Source: CAYXSX01 sp964493095 (lineage in GTDB: Bacteria; Pseudomonadota; Alphaproteobacteria; Micavibrionales; Micavibrionaceae). Taken from it: DNA of 28,936 nt. Shown here in pieces: positions 13,989-22,827 of this stretch. The first letter of the stretch is position 1, and every line of letters starts with the position of its first letter. The notes beneath the pieces are model-generated. The model saw only the letters and a list, made by a program, of their open reading frames with translations, was not told the origin of the DNA and did no database searches. The position numbers and the translations under genes are program-made. The stretch spans positions 1-28,936 of the forward strand of contig CAZBNG010000024.1 in assembly GCA_964493095.1 (NCBI GenBank), written 5' to 3'.

Positions 13989-15805
13989 GCGGCCTGTTCC
14001 TTCTTGACCATTTCTTTGGGTAAATTAAGCTTCAGGTGCAAGTCCTTGAGCTGTTCGGGCGTAGCCTCGGACGGAGAACCCATCATCAGGTCCTCATACT
14101 GGCCGTTCATCACGAAAGCGTAAACTTCGCGCAGGTTCGGCTCATCAGCAAGCAGCATCACAATCCGGTCAAGGCCGAAAGCCAGCCCGCCGTGCGGCGG
14201 GGCGCCGAATTTCATGGCATTCAGCATGCCGCCGAATTTCGCTTCCAGAACGGATTTATCGTACCCGGCAATCCCAAACGCCTTTTCCATGATCTCGGGC
14301 TTGTGGTTACGAATAGCACCGGAACACAATTCAAAACCGTTACAAACGCAGTCATACTGGTATGCATAAACTTCCAGCGCATCGCCCTCCAGCGCTTCCA
14401 TTCCGCCCTGGGGCATAGAGAACGGGTTATGGGAGAAATCGATTTTCTGCGCCTTTTCATCAAATTCGTACATCGGGAAATCGACGATCCAGCAAAACTT
14501 GTAAACGCCGCCTTCGCGCGCCGCCACATGCCCTTCGGGCAGGGCATTACATATTGCATCACGGGCAAGCCCGGCAAACTTGGCGGCAGCGGCTTCTTTA
14601 TTACATACGAAGAATACGGCATCACCTTCTTCGAGGCTCGCAACTTTACGAAGCTCGGCTTGCGCCGCTTCGGGGATAAATTTCGCGATCGGGCCCGCGC
14701 CCTCGCCGTCCTTAAGCAACACATAACCCAGCCCCGGCGCGCCTTCACCCTGTGCCCAGCTATTGAGCTTGTCAAAGAAACTGCGCGGCTGGTCGGCCAC
14801 GGCGGGGGCACGGATCGCCCGCACAACGCCGCCATCGGCAATTACACCTTTAAAGGCTTTAAATTCAACATCGTCACGGGCGAACACTTCCGTCACATCG
14901 ACGATTTCCAGCGGGTTGCGCAGGTCCGGCTTATCGGAACCATATTTGAGTATGGCTTCCTTGTAGGGAATGTTGGGCAACCATGTAACCTCGCGCTTCT
15001 CCCCTGTGAAATCGGAAAATTCCTCAAATATGCCCTCGATAACCGGGCGGATCGTATTAAACACATCTTCCTGCGTCACAAAGCTCATTTCCACGTCGAG
15101 CTGGTAGAACTCCGCAAGACGATCGGCGCGACCGTCTTCGTCACGGAAACATGGCGCGATCTGGAAGTAACGGTCAAAGCCGCTCATCATCAAAAGCTGT
15201 TTAAACTGTTGCGGCGCCTGCGGCAGGGCATAAAATTTGCCGGGATGCAGGCGTGAGGGAACAAGGTAGTCCCGCGCGCCTTCCGGGCTGCTGGCCGTCA
15301 GGATCGGCGTCTGGAATTCCTGGAAACCCTGCCCGTACATGCGCTCACGCATGGAACGCACAACGTTGTTGCGCAGGCGGATGTTTTTCTGCATTTTCTC
15401 GCGGCGCAGGTCGAGATAACGGTAACGCAGACGCAAATCCTCGCCTGCTCCATCATCCTCCGAAACCTGAAACGGGATTACAGCGGCGGCAGATTGCAAA
15501 TCCGCCTGTTCGATCGTCACTTCAATCTCGCCCGTGGGCATTTTCGGATTGACGGTTTCAGGCGTCCTTGCCTTCACCTTGCCAGTAATGGTTACAACGC
15601 TCTCAACGCGCCATTTTTCCACTTCGGAAAGCAGCGGGGAGTTTTCTTCCACCACGCATTGCGTCAGACCGTATGTATCGCGCAGGTCGATAAATAACAC
15701 GCCACCATGGTCACGCATTTTGTGAATCCAGCCCGAGAGGCGGATTTCCTGCCCCTCATCCGATTTGCGAAGCTCTTCGCAGGTATGTGTTCTGTAACTA
15801 TGCAT
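13985..15805 (-). CDS. aspS: Aspartyl-tRNA synthetase, probably non-discriminating (Asp/Asn)
   Basis: Class II synthetase that charges tRNA-Asp. 606 aa, the usual bacterial length, with the N-terminal anticodon-binding OB fold (GWIHKMRDHGGVLFIDLRD), motif 2 (CFRDEDGRADRLAEFYQLD), the bacterial GAD insertion, and motif 3 (GLAFGLDRIVML). The anticodon domain has His33 followed by Gly-Gly, where strictly discriminating enzymes such as E. coli have Leu-Gly-Ser. In Pseudomonas and other bacteria this His goes with charging both tRNA-Asp and tRNA-Asn, the latter then corrected by GatCAB. The start MHSYRTHTC is conserved in the group. It has no Shine-Dalgarno, and a -10 box sits 8 bases before the ATG, so the mRNA may be leaderless. 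Confidence 0.96.
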   Translation of the reverse strand: MHSYRTHTCEELRKSDEGQEIRLSGWIHKMRDHGGVLFIDLRDTYGLTQCVVEENSPLLSEVEKWRVESVVTITGKVKARTPETVNPKMPTGEIEVTIEQADLQSAAAVIPFQVSEDDGAGEDLRLRYRYLDLRREKMQKNIRLRNNVVRSMRERMYGQGFQEFQTPILTASSPEGARDYLVPSRLHPGKFYALPQAPQQFKQLLMMSGFDRYFQIAPCFRDEDGRADRLAEFYQLDVEMSFVTQEDVFNTIRPVIEGIFEEFSDFTGEKREVTWLPNIPYKEAILKYGSDKPDLRNPLEIVDVTEVFARDDVEFKAFKGVIADGGVVRAIRAPAVADQPRSFFDKLNSWAQGEGAPGLGYVLLKDGEGAGPIAKFIPEAAQAELRKVASLEEGDAVFFVCNKEAAAAKFAGLARDAICNALPEGHVAAREGGVYKFCWIVDFPMYEFDEKAQKIDFSHNPFSMPQGGMEALEGDALEVYAYQYDCVCNGFELCSGAIRNHKPEIMEKAFGIAGYDKSVLEAKFGGMLNAMKFGAPPHGGLAFGLDRIVMLLADEPNLREVYAFVMNGQYEDLMMGSPSEATPEQLKDLHLKLNLPKEMVKKEQAA

Positions 15806-15813
15806 GGGAGGAA

Positions 15814-15842
15814 CTTATAAACGCCCTGTGAGCAACGCGCAA
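15814..15842 (-). promoter_or_regulatory. Promoter for aspS placing transcription start at or next to the ATG
   Basis: On the minus strand: TTGCGC (15842-15837), a 17-base spacer and TATAAG (15819-15814). Only 8 bases separate the -10 box from the aspS ATG, so the expected start point is within a base or two of the start codon. Confidence 0.5.
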
Positions 15843-15906
15843 AGGATTTTTGTGGCAAATTTAAAAGAATCCTTGGTACGTGCGCTGCTTCGTGCTTAAA
15901 CAATGC

Positions 15907-17079
15907 ATGGTTATTACACAGCAAAAAGAACTAGATAGGCTTTGCAAGACGCTAAGCACGCAGGAATTCATTACGATCGATACGGAATTCCTGCGGGAAA
16001 AAACCTATTACCCGAAGCTCTGCCTTGTGCAGGTCAGCGACCCGCAAGGAAATGCCGCAGCCATCGACCCGCTGGAAGGCGGGCTGGACCTCACTCCGCT
16101 TTTCGATTTGCTGCAGAATGAGAAAGTATTGAAGATTTTCCATGCCGCGCGGCAGGATCTGGAGATTTTCTACAACCTGACAGGCAAGGTTGTACACCCG
16201 TTTTTCGACACCCAAATCGCCGCCATGGTACTGGGTTATGGCGATCAGGTGGGATACGAAGCGCTGGTAAATGATATTACAGGCGCAAAAATAGATAAAA
16301 GCGCGCAGTTCACCAACTGGTGCCTCCGCCCGCTCAGCCAGAAACAAATCGATTATGCGCTCGGCGATGTCACACACTTGCTTGAAGTCTACAAACATCT
16401 TTCGGAAGAACTGGCACGACGCAAACGCACATCATGGGTTTTCGAGGAGGAAGCGATACTTGAGTCCCCTTCAACATACCAAAACGATCCTTACGAAGCA
16501 TGGAAACGGGTTAAAATCCGTTCCCCGCGACCTAAAAATCTTGCTGTATTGCGCGAACTGGCTGCATGGCGCGAGAAGCGGGCACAGGAAAAGGACATTC
16601 CCAAACCATGGGTAATGCGCGATGAGACGCTGGCTGACATGGCCGGGCAAATTCCCCGTGATGTAAACGCGCTAAAAAAAATCAGGGGGATGTCCGCCGA
16701 CCTTGCTGCGGGGCATATCGGCAAGGAACTCCTGAAGGCTATTGAAAAAGCCCTTGAAACCCCTAAAGAAAGCTGGCCGGAAGTTCATAAGAAAAAACCG
16801 CTGCCCCCGACGGCCTCCGCCATTATTGACGCCCTTAAAATGCTGCTTAAAATCCAAAGCGTCATGAACGACGTGGCCCCTAAACTTGTTGCTTCGGCCG
16901 AAGATCTGGAAGCCATCGCCCTTGACCATGACGAAAATACGATTGCCGCGCTAAAGGGATGGCGGCGGGAAGTTTTTGGAAATGCCGCCCTAGCGCTTAA
17001 AAACGGTGAGCTTGCCATTGGGCTTAAAGAATCCCGCATTGTGAAATATAAGGTATCGGACAACACTGAAATCTTGTAA
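15907..17079 (+). CDS. rnd: Ribonuclease D
   Basis: DEDDy-family 3'-5' exoribonuclease for the 3' ends of tRNA and other stable RNAs. I chose the ATG at 15907 (390 aa) over the in-frame GTG at 15880, because conserved sequence begins right after it (MVITQQKELDRLCKTL...FITIDTEFLREKTYYP). Catalytic residues visible: D25 and E27 in DTEF, D84 in FHAARQDLE, Y150 and D154 in YALGDVTHL. HRDC-type helical domains follow (about 205-390; LAAWREKRAQEKDIP...). It is divergent from aspS with a ~100-base shared upstream region. The start has no Shine-Dalgarno. sixA follows 14 bases after the stop, so the two may be co-transcribed. Confidence 0.94.
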   Translation: MVITQQKELDRLCKTLSTQEFITIDTEFLREKTYYPKLCLVQVSDPQGNAAAIDPLEGGLDLTPLFDLLQNEKVLKIFHAARQDLEIFYNLTGKVVHPFFDTQIAAMVLGYGDQVGYEALVNDITGAKIDKSAQFTNWCLRPLSQKQIDYALGDVTHLLEVYKHLSEELARRKRTSWVFEEEAILESPSTYQNDPYEAWKRVKIRSPRPKNLAVLRELAAWREKRAQEKDIPKPWVMRDETLADMAGQIPRDVNALKKIRGMSADLAAGHIGKELLKAIEKALETPKESWPEVHKKKPLPPTASAIIDALKMLLKIQSVMNDVAPKLVASAEDLEAIALDHDENTIAALKGWRREVFGNAALALKNGELAIGLKESRIVKYKVSDNTEIL

Positions 17080-17093
17080 CAACGTACGAAACG

Positions 17094-17636
17094 ATGAAAA
17101 GACTATTCCTATTACGTCACGGGGAAGCGGGCACCGCAGACAACAAGCATGATAAAAGCCGTAAACTGACCCCCAAAGGAACGGCTGATGCCATGGCGCT
17201 TGGGCGCTATATGGCAGACCGGGGCTTTACGCCGGATTTCGTGCTGTGTTCCAGCGCAACCCGCACCCAGCAAACTGCAGCACAGGTGCTCCGCACTTTC
17301 GATCACAGCATCACTATGAGCTGCGAAGACGCGCTTTATAACGCCCCGCGTGGAAAACTTCTCAGCCGGATACAGGATATAGATAATATTTATCATGCAG
17401 TGCTTGTCGTGGCACACAATCCCGGCATTTTCGAACTCTGTATCACACTTGCAGAACAAGGAGCGGACAGCGTTACTAGGAGACTTCTTAGCAGCGGCTT
17501 CATGCCCGGAACGTTATGTGTGCTTGAATGCCCGTGCGGAGAGTGGGGCACAATCCAACCCAGCGAGAACGTCCTGCTCGATTTAGCCACACCGCAGGAC
17601 TATAACGCCCCGGCAACACCGGCGCGCTGGACCTGA
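17094..17636 (+). CDS. SixA-type histidine phosphatase
   Basis: 180-aa member of the histidine phosphatase (phosphoglycerate mutase-like) superfamily, SixA branch. The phospho-accepting histidine is H9 in LLRHGEAG. Other expected elements are SATRTQQTAAQVL (the second arginine region) and VVAHNPG with the second active-site histidine. E. coli SixA dephosphorylates phosphohistidine on HPt or phosphotransfer proteins. A target here is not known, though an HPt domain occurs in the hybrid kinase at 22889-25999. It follows rnd by 14 bases and converges on hdaA with an 8-base gap. The symbol is left empty because many such proteins are only SixA-like. Confidence 0.85.
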   Translation: MKRLFLLRHGEAGTADNKHDKSRKLTPKGTADAMALGRYMADRGFTPDFVLCSSATRTQQTAAQVLRTFDHSITMSCEDALYNAPRGKLLSRIQDIDNIYHAVLVVAHNPGIFELCITLAEQGADSVTRRLLSSGFMPGTLCVLECPCGEWGTIQPSENVLLDLATPQDYNAPATPARWT

Positions 17637-17644
17637 ATGCCCCG

Positions 17645-18346
17645 TTAAAATTCCTCGGCCTGCATTGCGCTTAAAACATCGCGCATCAGCGGCACGGTAA
17701 TTTTTCGTTTTTGGGAAAGAGCCAGACGGTCTGCCCGTTCCACAAGATCACGCGCCGCTGCAAAAGATCGTTCCATGCGCGGCAGAATATAGGCAATCAC
17801 ATCATGGGATACAATAAGCTGACGGTCGGCAAAAAGCTTGATCAACACAGAGCCCAGCAACATGTCGTCCGGCGGCCTGATCTCCACCAGAGGGGCGGCG
17901 CGGAAACGTGAAGCGAGGTCCGCAATTTCGAAAGGCACCTCCGTTGCCGTCATACGCATGGTCACCATCATGCTGCGCTTTTCCTCTTTCAAAATATTAT
18001 AAATGTGGAAAAGAGTAGCCTCCGCTTCGCGCTCACCCAGCCATGGGTCCAGCCCGTCAAAAAGCAAATGCTCCCCGGCCGCACAGATTTGTTCCGCCGT
18101 GCGGGATACAAGCATTTCCGGGCGGATCATTTCGGCCCCTGCACGCTCCCGCCAGACCGCTGCCAGATGTGACTTCCCGCTGGCTGCGGGCCCGGAAATA
18201 ATCAAAAGAGGCGCGGGCCATTTCGGCCAGCGGTCAATCCAATCCACCGCCGCACGATTGCTGTCCGTAACAAGAAAATCGTCCCGGGCCAGCGCGCTTC
18301 TGGCGGGAAGGTCGAAAGGAATTTGCTGGGCCGCGGAAAAGTTCAT
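17645..18346 (-). CDS. hdaA: HdaA-type DnaA-related regulator of replication initiation
   Basis: DnaA-homologous AAA+ protein which, with the beta clamp, promotes ATP hydrolysis by DnaA and so blocks re-initiation. 233 aa. A clamp-binding-like QIPFDL (8-13) sits at the N-terminus where Hda proteins carry it. Walker A is GPAASGKSH (52-60), Walker B-like is LLFDGLDPW, and the C-terminal lid region (LPRMERSFAAARDLVERADRLA) is typical. It lacks the DnaA DNA-binding domain. It starts 2 bases after the stop of the AI-2E permease gene, an arrangement common in Alphaproteobacteria, so it is probably translated from the same mRNA. It ends facing sixA. Confidence 0.9.
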   Translation of the reverse strand: MNFSAAQQIPFDLPARSALARDDFLVTDSNRAAVDWIDRWPKWPAPLLIISGPAASGKSHLAAVWRERAGAEMIRPEMLVSRTAEQICAAGEHLLFDGLDPWLGEREAEATLFHIYNILKEEKRSMMVTMRMTATEVPFEIADLASRFRAAPLVEIRPPDDMLLGSVLIKLFADRQLIVSHDVIAYILPRMERSFAAARDLVERADRLALSQKRKITVPLMRDVLSAMQAEEF

Positions 18347-18348
18347 GA

Positions 18349-19437
18349 CTACAGCGTCCTTTTTTTCTTCGTCTTCGGTTTTAAATTATCTTTGTAAAAT
18401 GCGCTGCTTTTATACTGGGCAATGGCAAAACTAAACAAAACACTGATCATTGCCGCAACCGGAACAGCCAGCAGCATGCCTAAAATGCCAAACAGCGCAC
18501 CGCCTGCCATAAGGGCAAATATAACCCATATGGGATGCAGACCGACACTATCGCCTACCAATTTGGGCGTCAGGAGGTTACCCTCGATAAGCTGACCGAT
18601 TGCAAAGACGGCTAAAATCTGCCCTACAAATAGCAGATCCTGTGTCTGAAACCATGCCACAAGCCCGCCGGTGACAAAACCGAAAGTAGCCCCAAAGAAA
18701 GGGATAATGCCCACAATACCCGCCGAAAACCCGATCAGAAGCCCATATTTCAATCCCATCAGTGACAAGGCCAACGCATACCCCGTTCCCAGAATCAGCG
18801 CTACAGTAATCTGGCCACGAACAAAACCGGAAATTTTGGAATTCATCTCGCTAAGAAGCTGAATAATAGTATTTTTATGCTTGCGCGGCAAAAGCCCCTC
18901 CCCCCATTTCGTAATCGATGGCCATTCCTTCAATGAAAAATATGCCGTAAGCGGCGCGATAATCAACAACGCCAGCATACTGCCCAGAGCCTGTCCGCCC
19001 AGCGCCAAGCTGGAGAGCAGGACATTTCCCGCACCCAGCGCTTTATCCGAATGTCCCGCCAGCAGTTCTTTAATTTCGCTTCCGTTACTGTGCCCTACCC
19101 AGCTGCGCGCCTGTTCGATATAAGGCTGCACCCACGTCATGATACGATCGAGGTAACCGGGGTAATCTTCGTAAATCTGTATGCTTTCACGATATACCAG
19201 CGGCGCAACAACCGCCAGCGCTGCCATCAGCGCCAGATAAAAAACTCCCAAAATAAGCAGGGATGAAAGATAGCGCGGCACCCCCCGACGTTCTATTTTA
19301 CTCACAAGCGGATTGAGCAGGTAAGCAACCGCAAGCCCGACGACAAAAGGCATGAGCACACCCTTCAGAAGCATGACAGAAGCCCCGAACACAAAGAAAA
19401 TGACCGCCCAGAACAACATATGCTTTTGCATGCTCAT
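18349..19437 (-). CDS. AI-2E family (PerM/YdiK-like) membrane permease
   Basis: 362-aa inner-membrane protein with about eight helices: two or three at the N-terminus (MLFWAVIFFVFGASVMLLKG...), a soluble insertion near 75-150, and five at the C-terminus. The conserved C-terminal motif region of PF01594 is visible (GIIPFFGATFGFVTGGL, then IEGNLLTPKLVGDSVGLHPIWVIFALMAGG). The family name comes from TqsA; most members have no proven autoinducer role and some act in ion or small-molecule efflux. The start is supported by AAAGGG about 8 bases upstream. It lies between the DUF2066 gene (32-base gap) and hdaA (2-base gap) on one likely transcript. Confidence 0.92.
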   Translation of the reverse strand: MSMQKHMLFWAVIFFVFGASVMLLKGVLMPFVVGLAVAYLLNPLVSKIERRGVPRYLSSLLILGVFYLALMAALAVVAPLVYRESIQIYEDYPGYLDRIMTWVQPYIEQARSWVGHSNGSEIKELLAGHSDKALGAGNVLLSSLALGGQALGSMLALLIIAPLTAYFSLKEWPSITKWGEGLLPRKHKNTIIQLLSEMNSKISGFVRGQITVALILGTGYALALSLMGLKYGLLIGFSAGIVGIIPFFGATFGFVTGGLVAWFQTQDLLFVGQILAVFAIGQLIEGNLLTPKLVGDSVGLHPIWVIFALMAGGALFGILGMLLAVPVAAMISVLFSFAIAQYKSSAFYKDNLKPKTKKKRTL

Positions 19438-19469
19438 TTAATCGCCCTTTCCTGAATTAAGTCAGTATT

Positions 19470-20786
19470 CTAGCGCCAAAAACGCTCACGCCACGACTTT
19501 TTTTCGGCCACAGGCTGCTGAGGCCCTGTTTCCTCCACCGGCGTTGCAACAGGCTGCGACTCTTCCTCATGCGACATAGGAACGACGTTTTCCTGGATTT
19601 GCGCGTCTTCCGGTTGATAGCGATTTAGATACAGCTCGTACAAAAGCGGCATTCTCTCACTCACGGTGCCGATTCGCGGTTTGCTCAAAGTAATGTCGGC
19701 CTGTCGCAAAGCAAGGCGCAGACGTTCCTCACTTCCCTGAAACATCAGGTTAACCAGCGCATGATCGCGCGCCAGGTTGACCAGGTTAACAGCCGTAACG
19801 CCCTGCACTCTTTCCAGCTCTTTTTGCGTTTCTGCCCACTGCTTCAGGTTTTCAAAGCGAACCTTAACTTGCATGCTATTGGTTTCAGCAGCACTTACAA
19901 CCGTCTGCGCTTTCCAGTTTCTCTGGATCGCATCCCTGACCATCTGGACTGCACGGTCATAAAGCAACCCCCTTGTTTCCCCTTCAATCGAATCGACATC
20001 GATCTGCCCGGTATGTTCAGGCCGCGCACGGTCTGTACGGTAGACATGGACAGTCAGCGCTCCCTGTACCGGACTGGAATCCTGAGAGATTGCGGCAAGC
20101 CGGGCGTCAGGAACGGCAAGCAGAAGGATCGCCTCCCCGGCGTTGTAACGGTCCAGCATACGTCGCAAAGCCGCCGGATCATATGTCATCGTTTCATCAC
20201 CACCGATATCCTGCAGGTCCTCAATATCCCCTATCGGAACGACAATCGGCACCAGCCCCTTAAGGTTACCTGCGCGTTTCCAGGCGCTCATCCACGGATT
20301 CTGGTCAGACCACAAGACAGGCTTTACGGTTTCCTGATAAAACGGCAACACCAGAGCAGGCCTGCTGCTCACATCCGTATAACCGACTCCTTGCCCGGCA
20401 AAATAATCGCGTGAAGCCCTTTCCTTAAAACGGAAGGTATAAACCGCCACATAACGCACGCGTGAAAGCCGCTCGTCCGTAATTTCAAAATCTTTGATCA
20501 GGGTGGAAATGACTGACGGGTCCGGCGGAGTAATGGCCGCACTTTCCCCGTCCGCGACAAGCCGGCGGGCAAGAGACTGAAACGCCTGAATCTGGGCCTG
20601 TGCAAAAGCCTGCTCACGGGCGGCAGCGGCGCTTTCCGCAGTGATATCGACTTTCACGTTAGAAATGGTGAAAATTGAGCTATCCGCCCTTGCCTGCCCT
20701 AAACCGGCCACACAGAACACGATCATACAGAAAAATATGCTAAGGGCTGTACGCAGGCACAGAAAATGCTTATAGAGTATGGCCAT
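19470..20786 (-). CDS. DUF2066 family exported protein
   Basis: 438 aa. The N-terminus is a signal peptide (hydrophobic FFCMIVFCVAGLG, predicted cleavage after ARA at about 35), so it is periplasmic or envelope-associated. The mature region opens with FTISNVKVDITAESAAAAREQAFAQAQ, the repeated alanine-rich pattern typical of DUF2066, and continues with RYVAVYTFRFKERASRDYF. A GEAILLLAVPDARL core strand lies mid-protein. The C-terminal 40 residues are a Pro/Glu/Gln-rich tail ending in basic KKSWRERFWR. Its function is not established. It is the first gene of the likely operon with the AI-2E permease and hdaA, and is divergent from purM across 62 bases. Confidence 0.85.
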   Translation of the reverse strand: MAILYKHFLCLRTALSIFFCMIVFCVAGLGQARADSSIFTISNVKVDITAESAAAAREQAFAQAQIQAFQSLARRLVADGESAAITPPDPSVISTLIKDFEITDERLSRVRYVAVYTFRFKERASRDYFAGQGVGYTDVSSRPALVLPFYQETVKPVLWSDQNPWMSAWKRAGNLKGLVPIVVPIGDIEDLQDIGGDETMTYDPAALRRMLDRYNAGEAILLLAVPDARLAAISQDSSPVQGALTVHVYRTDRARPEHTGQIDVDSIEGETRGLLYDRAVQMVRDAIQRNWKAQTVVSAAETNSMQVKVRFENLKQWAETQKELERVQGVTAVNLVNLARDHALVNLMFQGSEERLRLALRQADITLSKPRIGTVSERMPLLYELYLNRYQPEDAQIQENVVPMSHEEESQPVATPVEETGPQQPVAEKKSWRERFWR

Positions 20787-20848
20787 GTTTATCTCTTGAT
20801 TGTTTTTAAAGAGAATGTAGTTATAGCGCCTTACTGTGAAGATGCAAA

Positions 20849-21958
20849 ATGAAACCCAATTCAGAAATAAAAGAAACTGCTTATAAAAACGCTGGCGTCG
20901 ATATCGACAAGGCCGCCGAGCTGGTCGAACGTATCAAGCCTCATATCAAAAAAACCAACCGCCCCGGCGTCATGTCCAGCATTGGCGGGTTCGGAGCTCT
21001 TTTCGACCTGAAAAAGATTAACATGGATGACCCGATTCTGGTCTCCTCCACCGATGGTGTGGGCACAAAAATAAAGATAGCCATCGAAATGGATAAACAT
21101 GACACGATCGGAATCGACTGCGTGGCGATGTGCGTAAACGACCTGGTCGTACAGGGTGCAGAGCCGCTCTTTTTCCTCGATTATTTTGCGACAGGAAAAC
21201 TGGTCAATGAGGTGGCCGAAGCCGTAATCGCCAGCGTAGCCGAAGGCTGCCAGCAGGCCGGATGCGCGCTGGTCGGCGGCGAAACGGCCGAAATGCCCGG
21301 CCTTTATATAGCCGGCGATTACGACCTGGCGGGCTTTAGTGTCGGCGCCGTGGAACGCTCCCAGATGATTACGGGAGAGACAATCTGCGAAGGCGACGTG
21401 GTTTTAGGCATGGCCTCCAACGGGCTTCACTCCAACGGCTTTTCCCTTGTGCGTAAACTGATCAAAGAAACGCAAGGCTTTGATTATGACAGCCTTTCAC
21501 CATTTGAAGACGGTTTAAGACTGGGTGAACTTCTGCTCATGCCTACCCGGATTTATGTACGCTCCCTGCTTGAAACCTTTAAAATTAAAAATGAAGACGG
21601 CAAACCGGCTATTAAGGGAATGGCACATATTACCGGCGGCGGGTTTATAGAGAATATTCCCCGTATCCTGCCCGATGACGTAACGGCCGTAATCGATACC
21701 ACAGCATGGCAACTGCCTCCTGTTTTCCGCTGGCTGCGCAATATCGGAAACCTGTCCAGCGAGGATATGATGACCACGCTGAACTGTGGTATCGGAATGG
21801 TAATTGTCTGTGCTCAAAAGCATGCAGAACAGATTAAAGAAACTTTGAGCGCCCAAAATGAGATCGTTTATACGATCGGAAAAATTCAAAAACGAAACGT
21901 AGCGGATCAAAGCATAATCCTTGAGAATATGGGAGAGGCATGGCATGAACAGCCTTAA
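20849..21958 (+). CDS. purM: Phosphoribosylformylglycinamidine cyclo-ligase (AIR synthetase)
   Basis: Fifth step of de novo purine synthesis: ATP-dependent closure of FGAM to aminoimidazole ribonucleotide in the cytoplasm. 369 aa, normal length. Diagnostic motifs are GGFGALFDL, the ATP-binding STDGVGTKIKIA, DCVAMCVNDLVVQGAEPLFFLDY, GGETAEMPG, and ITGGGFIENIPRILP. The ATG has only a weak GAAG upstream. purN begins 5 bases after the stop, the conserved purMN order. It is divergent from the DUF2066 gene, so the 62-base spacer must hold both promoters. AT-rich hexamers are there but none fits well enough to call. Confidence 0.97.
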   Translation: MKPNSEIKETAYKNAGVDIDKAAELVERIKPHIKKTNRPGVMSSIGGFGALFDLKKINMDDPILVSSTDGVGTKIKIAIEMDKHDTIGIDCVAMCVNDLVVQGAEPLFFLDYFATGKLVNEVAEAVIASVAEGCQQAGCALVGGETAEMPGLYIAGDYDLAGFSVGAVERSQMITGETICEGDVVLGMASNGLHSNGFSLVRKLIKETQGFDYDSLSPFEDGLRLGELLLMPTRIYVRSLLETFKIKNEDGKPAIKGMAHITGGGFIENIPRILPDDVTAVIDTTAWQLPPVFRWLRNIGNLSSEDMMTTLNCGIGMVIVCAQKHAEQIKETLSAQNEIVYTIGKIQKRNVADQSIILENMGEAWHEQP

Positions 21959-21963
21959 CCAGC

Positions 21964-22575
21964 GTGGATAATCCGGCATCAAAGACACAAAAACTTCGAC
22001 TGGCCGTGTTTATTTCCGGACGCGGATCAAACATGCAGGCCCTCATAGATTCCTGCGCCCGGCCTGATTATCCCGCACAAATCAACCTCGTGCTCTCCAA
22101 CAAACCTGACGCTCCCGGCCTTGAACGCGCGGCAAAAGCGGGCATTCCAACCACCGTGGTTAACCACAGAAACTATGGCGAACGGAAGGCTTTTGAAGAT
22201 GCACTGCTTAAAGCACTGGACAGGTACAACCTCGACTTGATCTGCCTTGCCGGATTCATGAGAATTCTCTCGCCGCATTTCATTGAGAGCTGGGGACAGC
22301 CGATCATTAATATACACCCCTCATTGCTGCCTGCTTACAAGGGTACGGACACACATGCCCGCGCACTGGCTGCAAAGGAGAGGGAGTCAGGTTGTACCGT
22401 GCATTTCGTGGTCCCGGAGGTAGACTCCGGCGAAATTATTGTACAAAAGCGCGTGAACATCCTGCCTGGCGACACTCCCGATAGCCTGGCCGCCCGAATT
22501 TTAGAGCAGGAACATATCGCTTACCCGGAGGCCGTACGCCTGATTGCAGAGAATAAAGTTAAAATACCCAGTTGA
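21964..22575 (+). CDS. purN: Phosphoribosylglycinamide formyltransferase
   Basis: Third step of purine synthesis: formyl transfer from 10-formyl-THF to GAR. 203 aa. The phosphate-binding loop ISGRGSNMQALID is at residues ~18-30. The catalytic Asn and His are in INIHPSLLPAYKG and the catalytic Asp in VVPEVDSGEIIVQ. GTG at 21964 is taken as the start because no in-frame ATG precedes the conserved LRLAVFISGRGSN. No clear Shine-Dalgarno is present, so translation is probably coupled to purM, which ends 5 bases upstream. Confidence 0.96.
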   Translation: MDNPASKTQKLRLAVFISGRGSNMQALIDSCARPDYPAQINLVLSNKPDAPGLERAAKAGIPTTVVNHRNYGERKAFEDALLKALDRYNLDLICLAGFMRILSPHFIESWGQPIINIHPSLLPAYKGTDTHARALAAKERESGCTVHFVVPEVDSGEIIVQKRVNILPGDTPDSLAARILEQEHIAYPEAVRLIAENKVKIPS

Positions 22576-22634
22576 AAAACAACAGAGATTCGTCCTAGAA
22601 TTTAGCAAGAAAAATTACAGTCTAAGGATTTAAA

Positions 22635-22778
22635 ATGGCCCATCACGCTCCTGTCAAAGTTAGCCCCACAGAACTTAAAAACGCACAGGAATTTTATGAT
22701 TCCTTTATTAAGTTCGCTCAGAAACTATGCGTTGGCGTTGGAATTTTGCTTATTCTGCTGGCTCTCATTTTTACATAG
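22635..22778 (+). CDS. aa3-type cytochrome c oxidase subunit IV (small membrane subunit)
   Basis: 47-aa protein. A good Shine-Dalgarno AAGGA (22624-22628) lies 6 bases before the ATG. The sequence is a short polar N-terminus (MAHHAPVKVSPTEL), an amphipathic stretch (NAQEFYDSFIKFAQKL) and one C-terminal membrane helix (CVGVGILLILLALIFT). That is the pattern of the ~45-residue COX_aa3_sub4 family (PF07835) of Alphaproteobacteria: T/Y-x-x-F-x-x-F-x-K before a single helix. In the bacterial oxidase this subunit is peripheral and not needed for activity. Here it is isolated from other oxidase genes, lying between purN (59-base gap) and the hybrid kinase. It is easily missed because of its size. 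Confidence 0.75.
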   Translation: MAHHAPVKVSPTELKNAQEFYDSFIKFAQKLCVGVGILLILLALIFT

Positions 22779-22827
22779 ATCAATAAAGGCGCCCCGCCAG
22801 GTAAATCACCACCGGCCTTTTCTTACC

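Noticed and set aside
14036..15256. 406-codon open frame on the plus strand
   Set aside because: It lies wholly antisense to aspS, whose frame has all class II motifs; the translation has no recognisable features.
15873..15906. TTGGTA-N17-TTAAAC as an rnd promoter
   Set aside because: The -10 box matches only 3 of 6 positions, and no other support was found.
18349..19437. AI-2E name taken as evidence for quorum sensing
   Set aside because: The family name reflects one E. coli member; nothing in the window makes or senses autoinducer-2.
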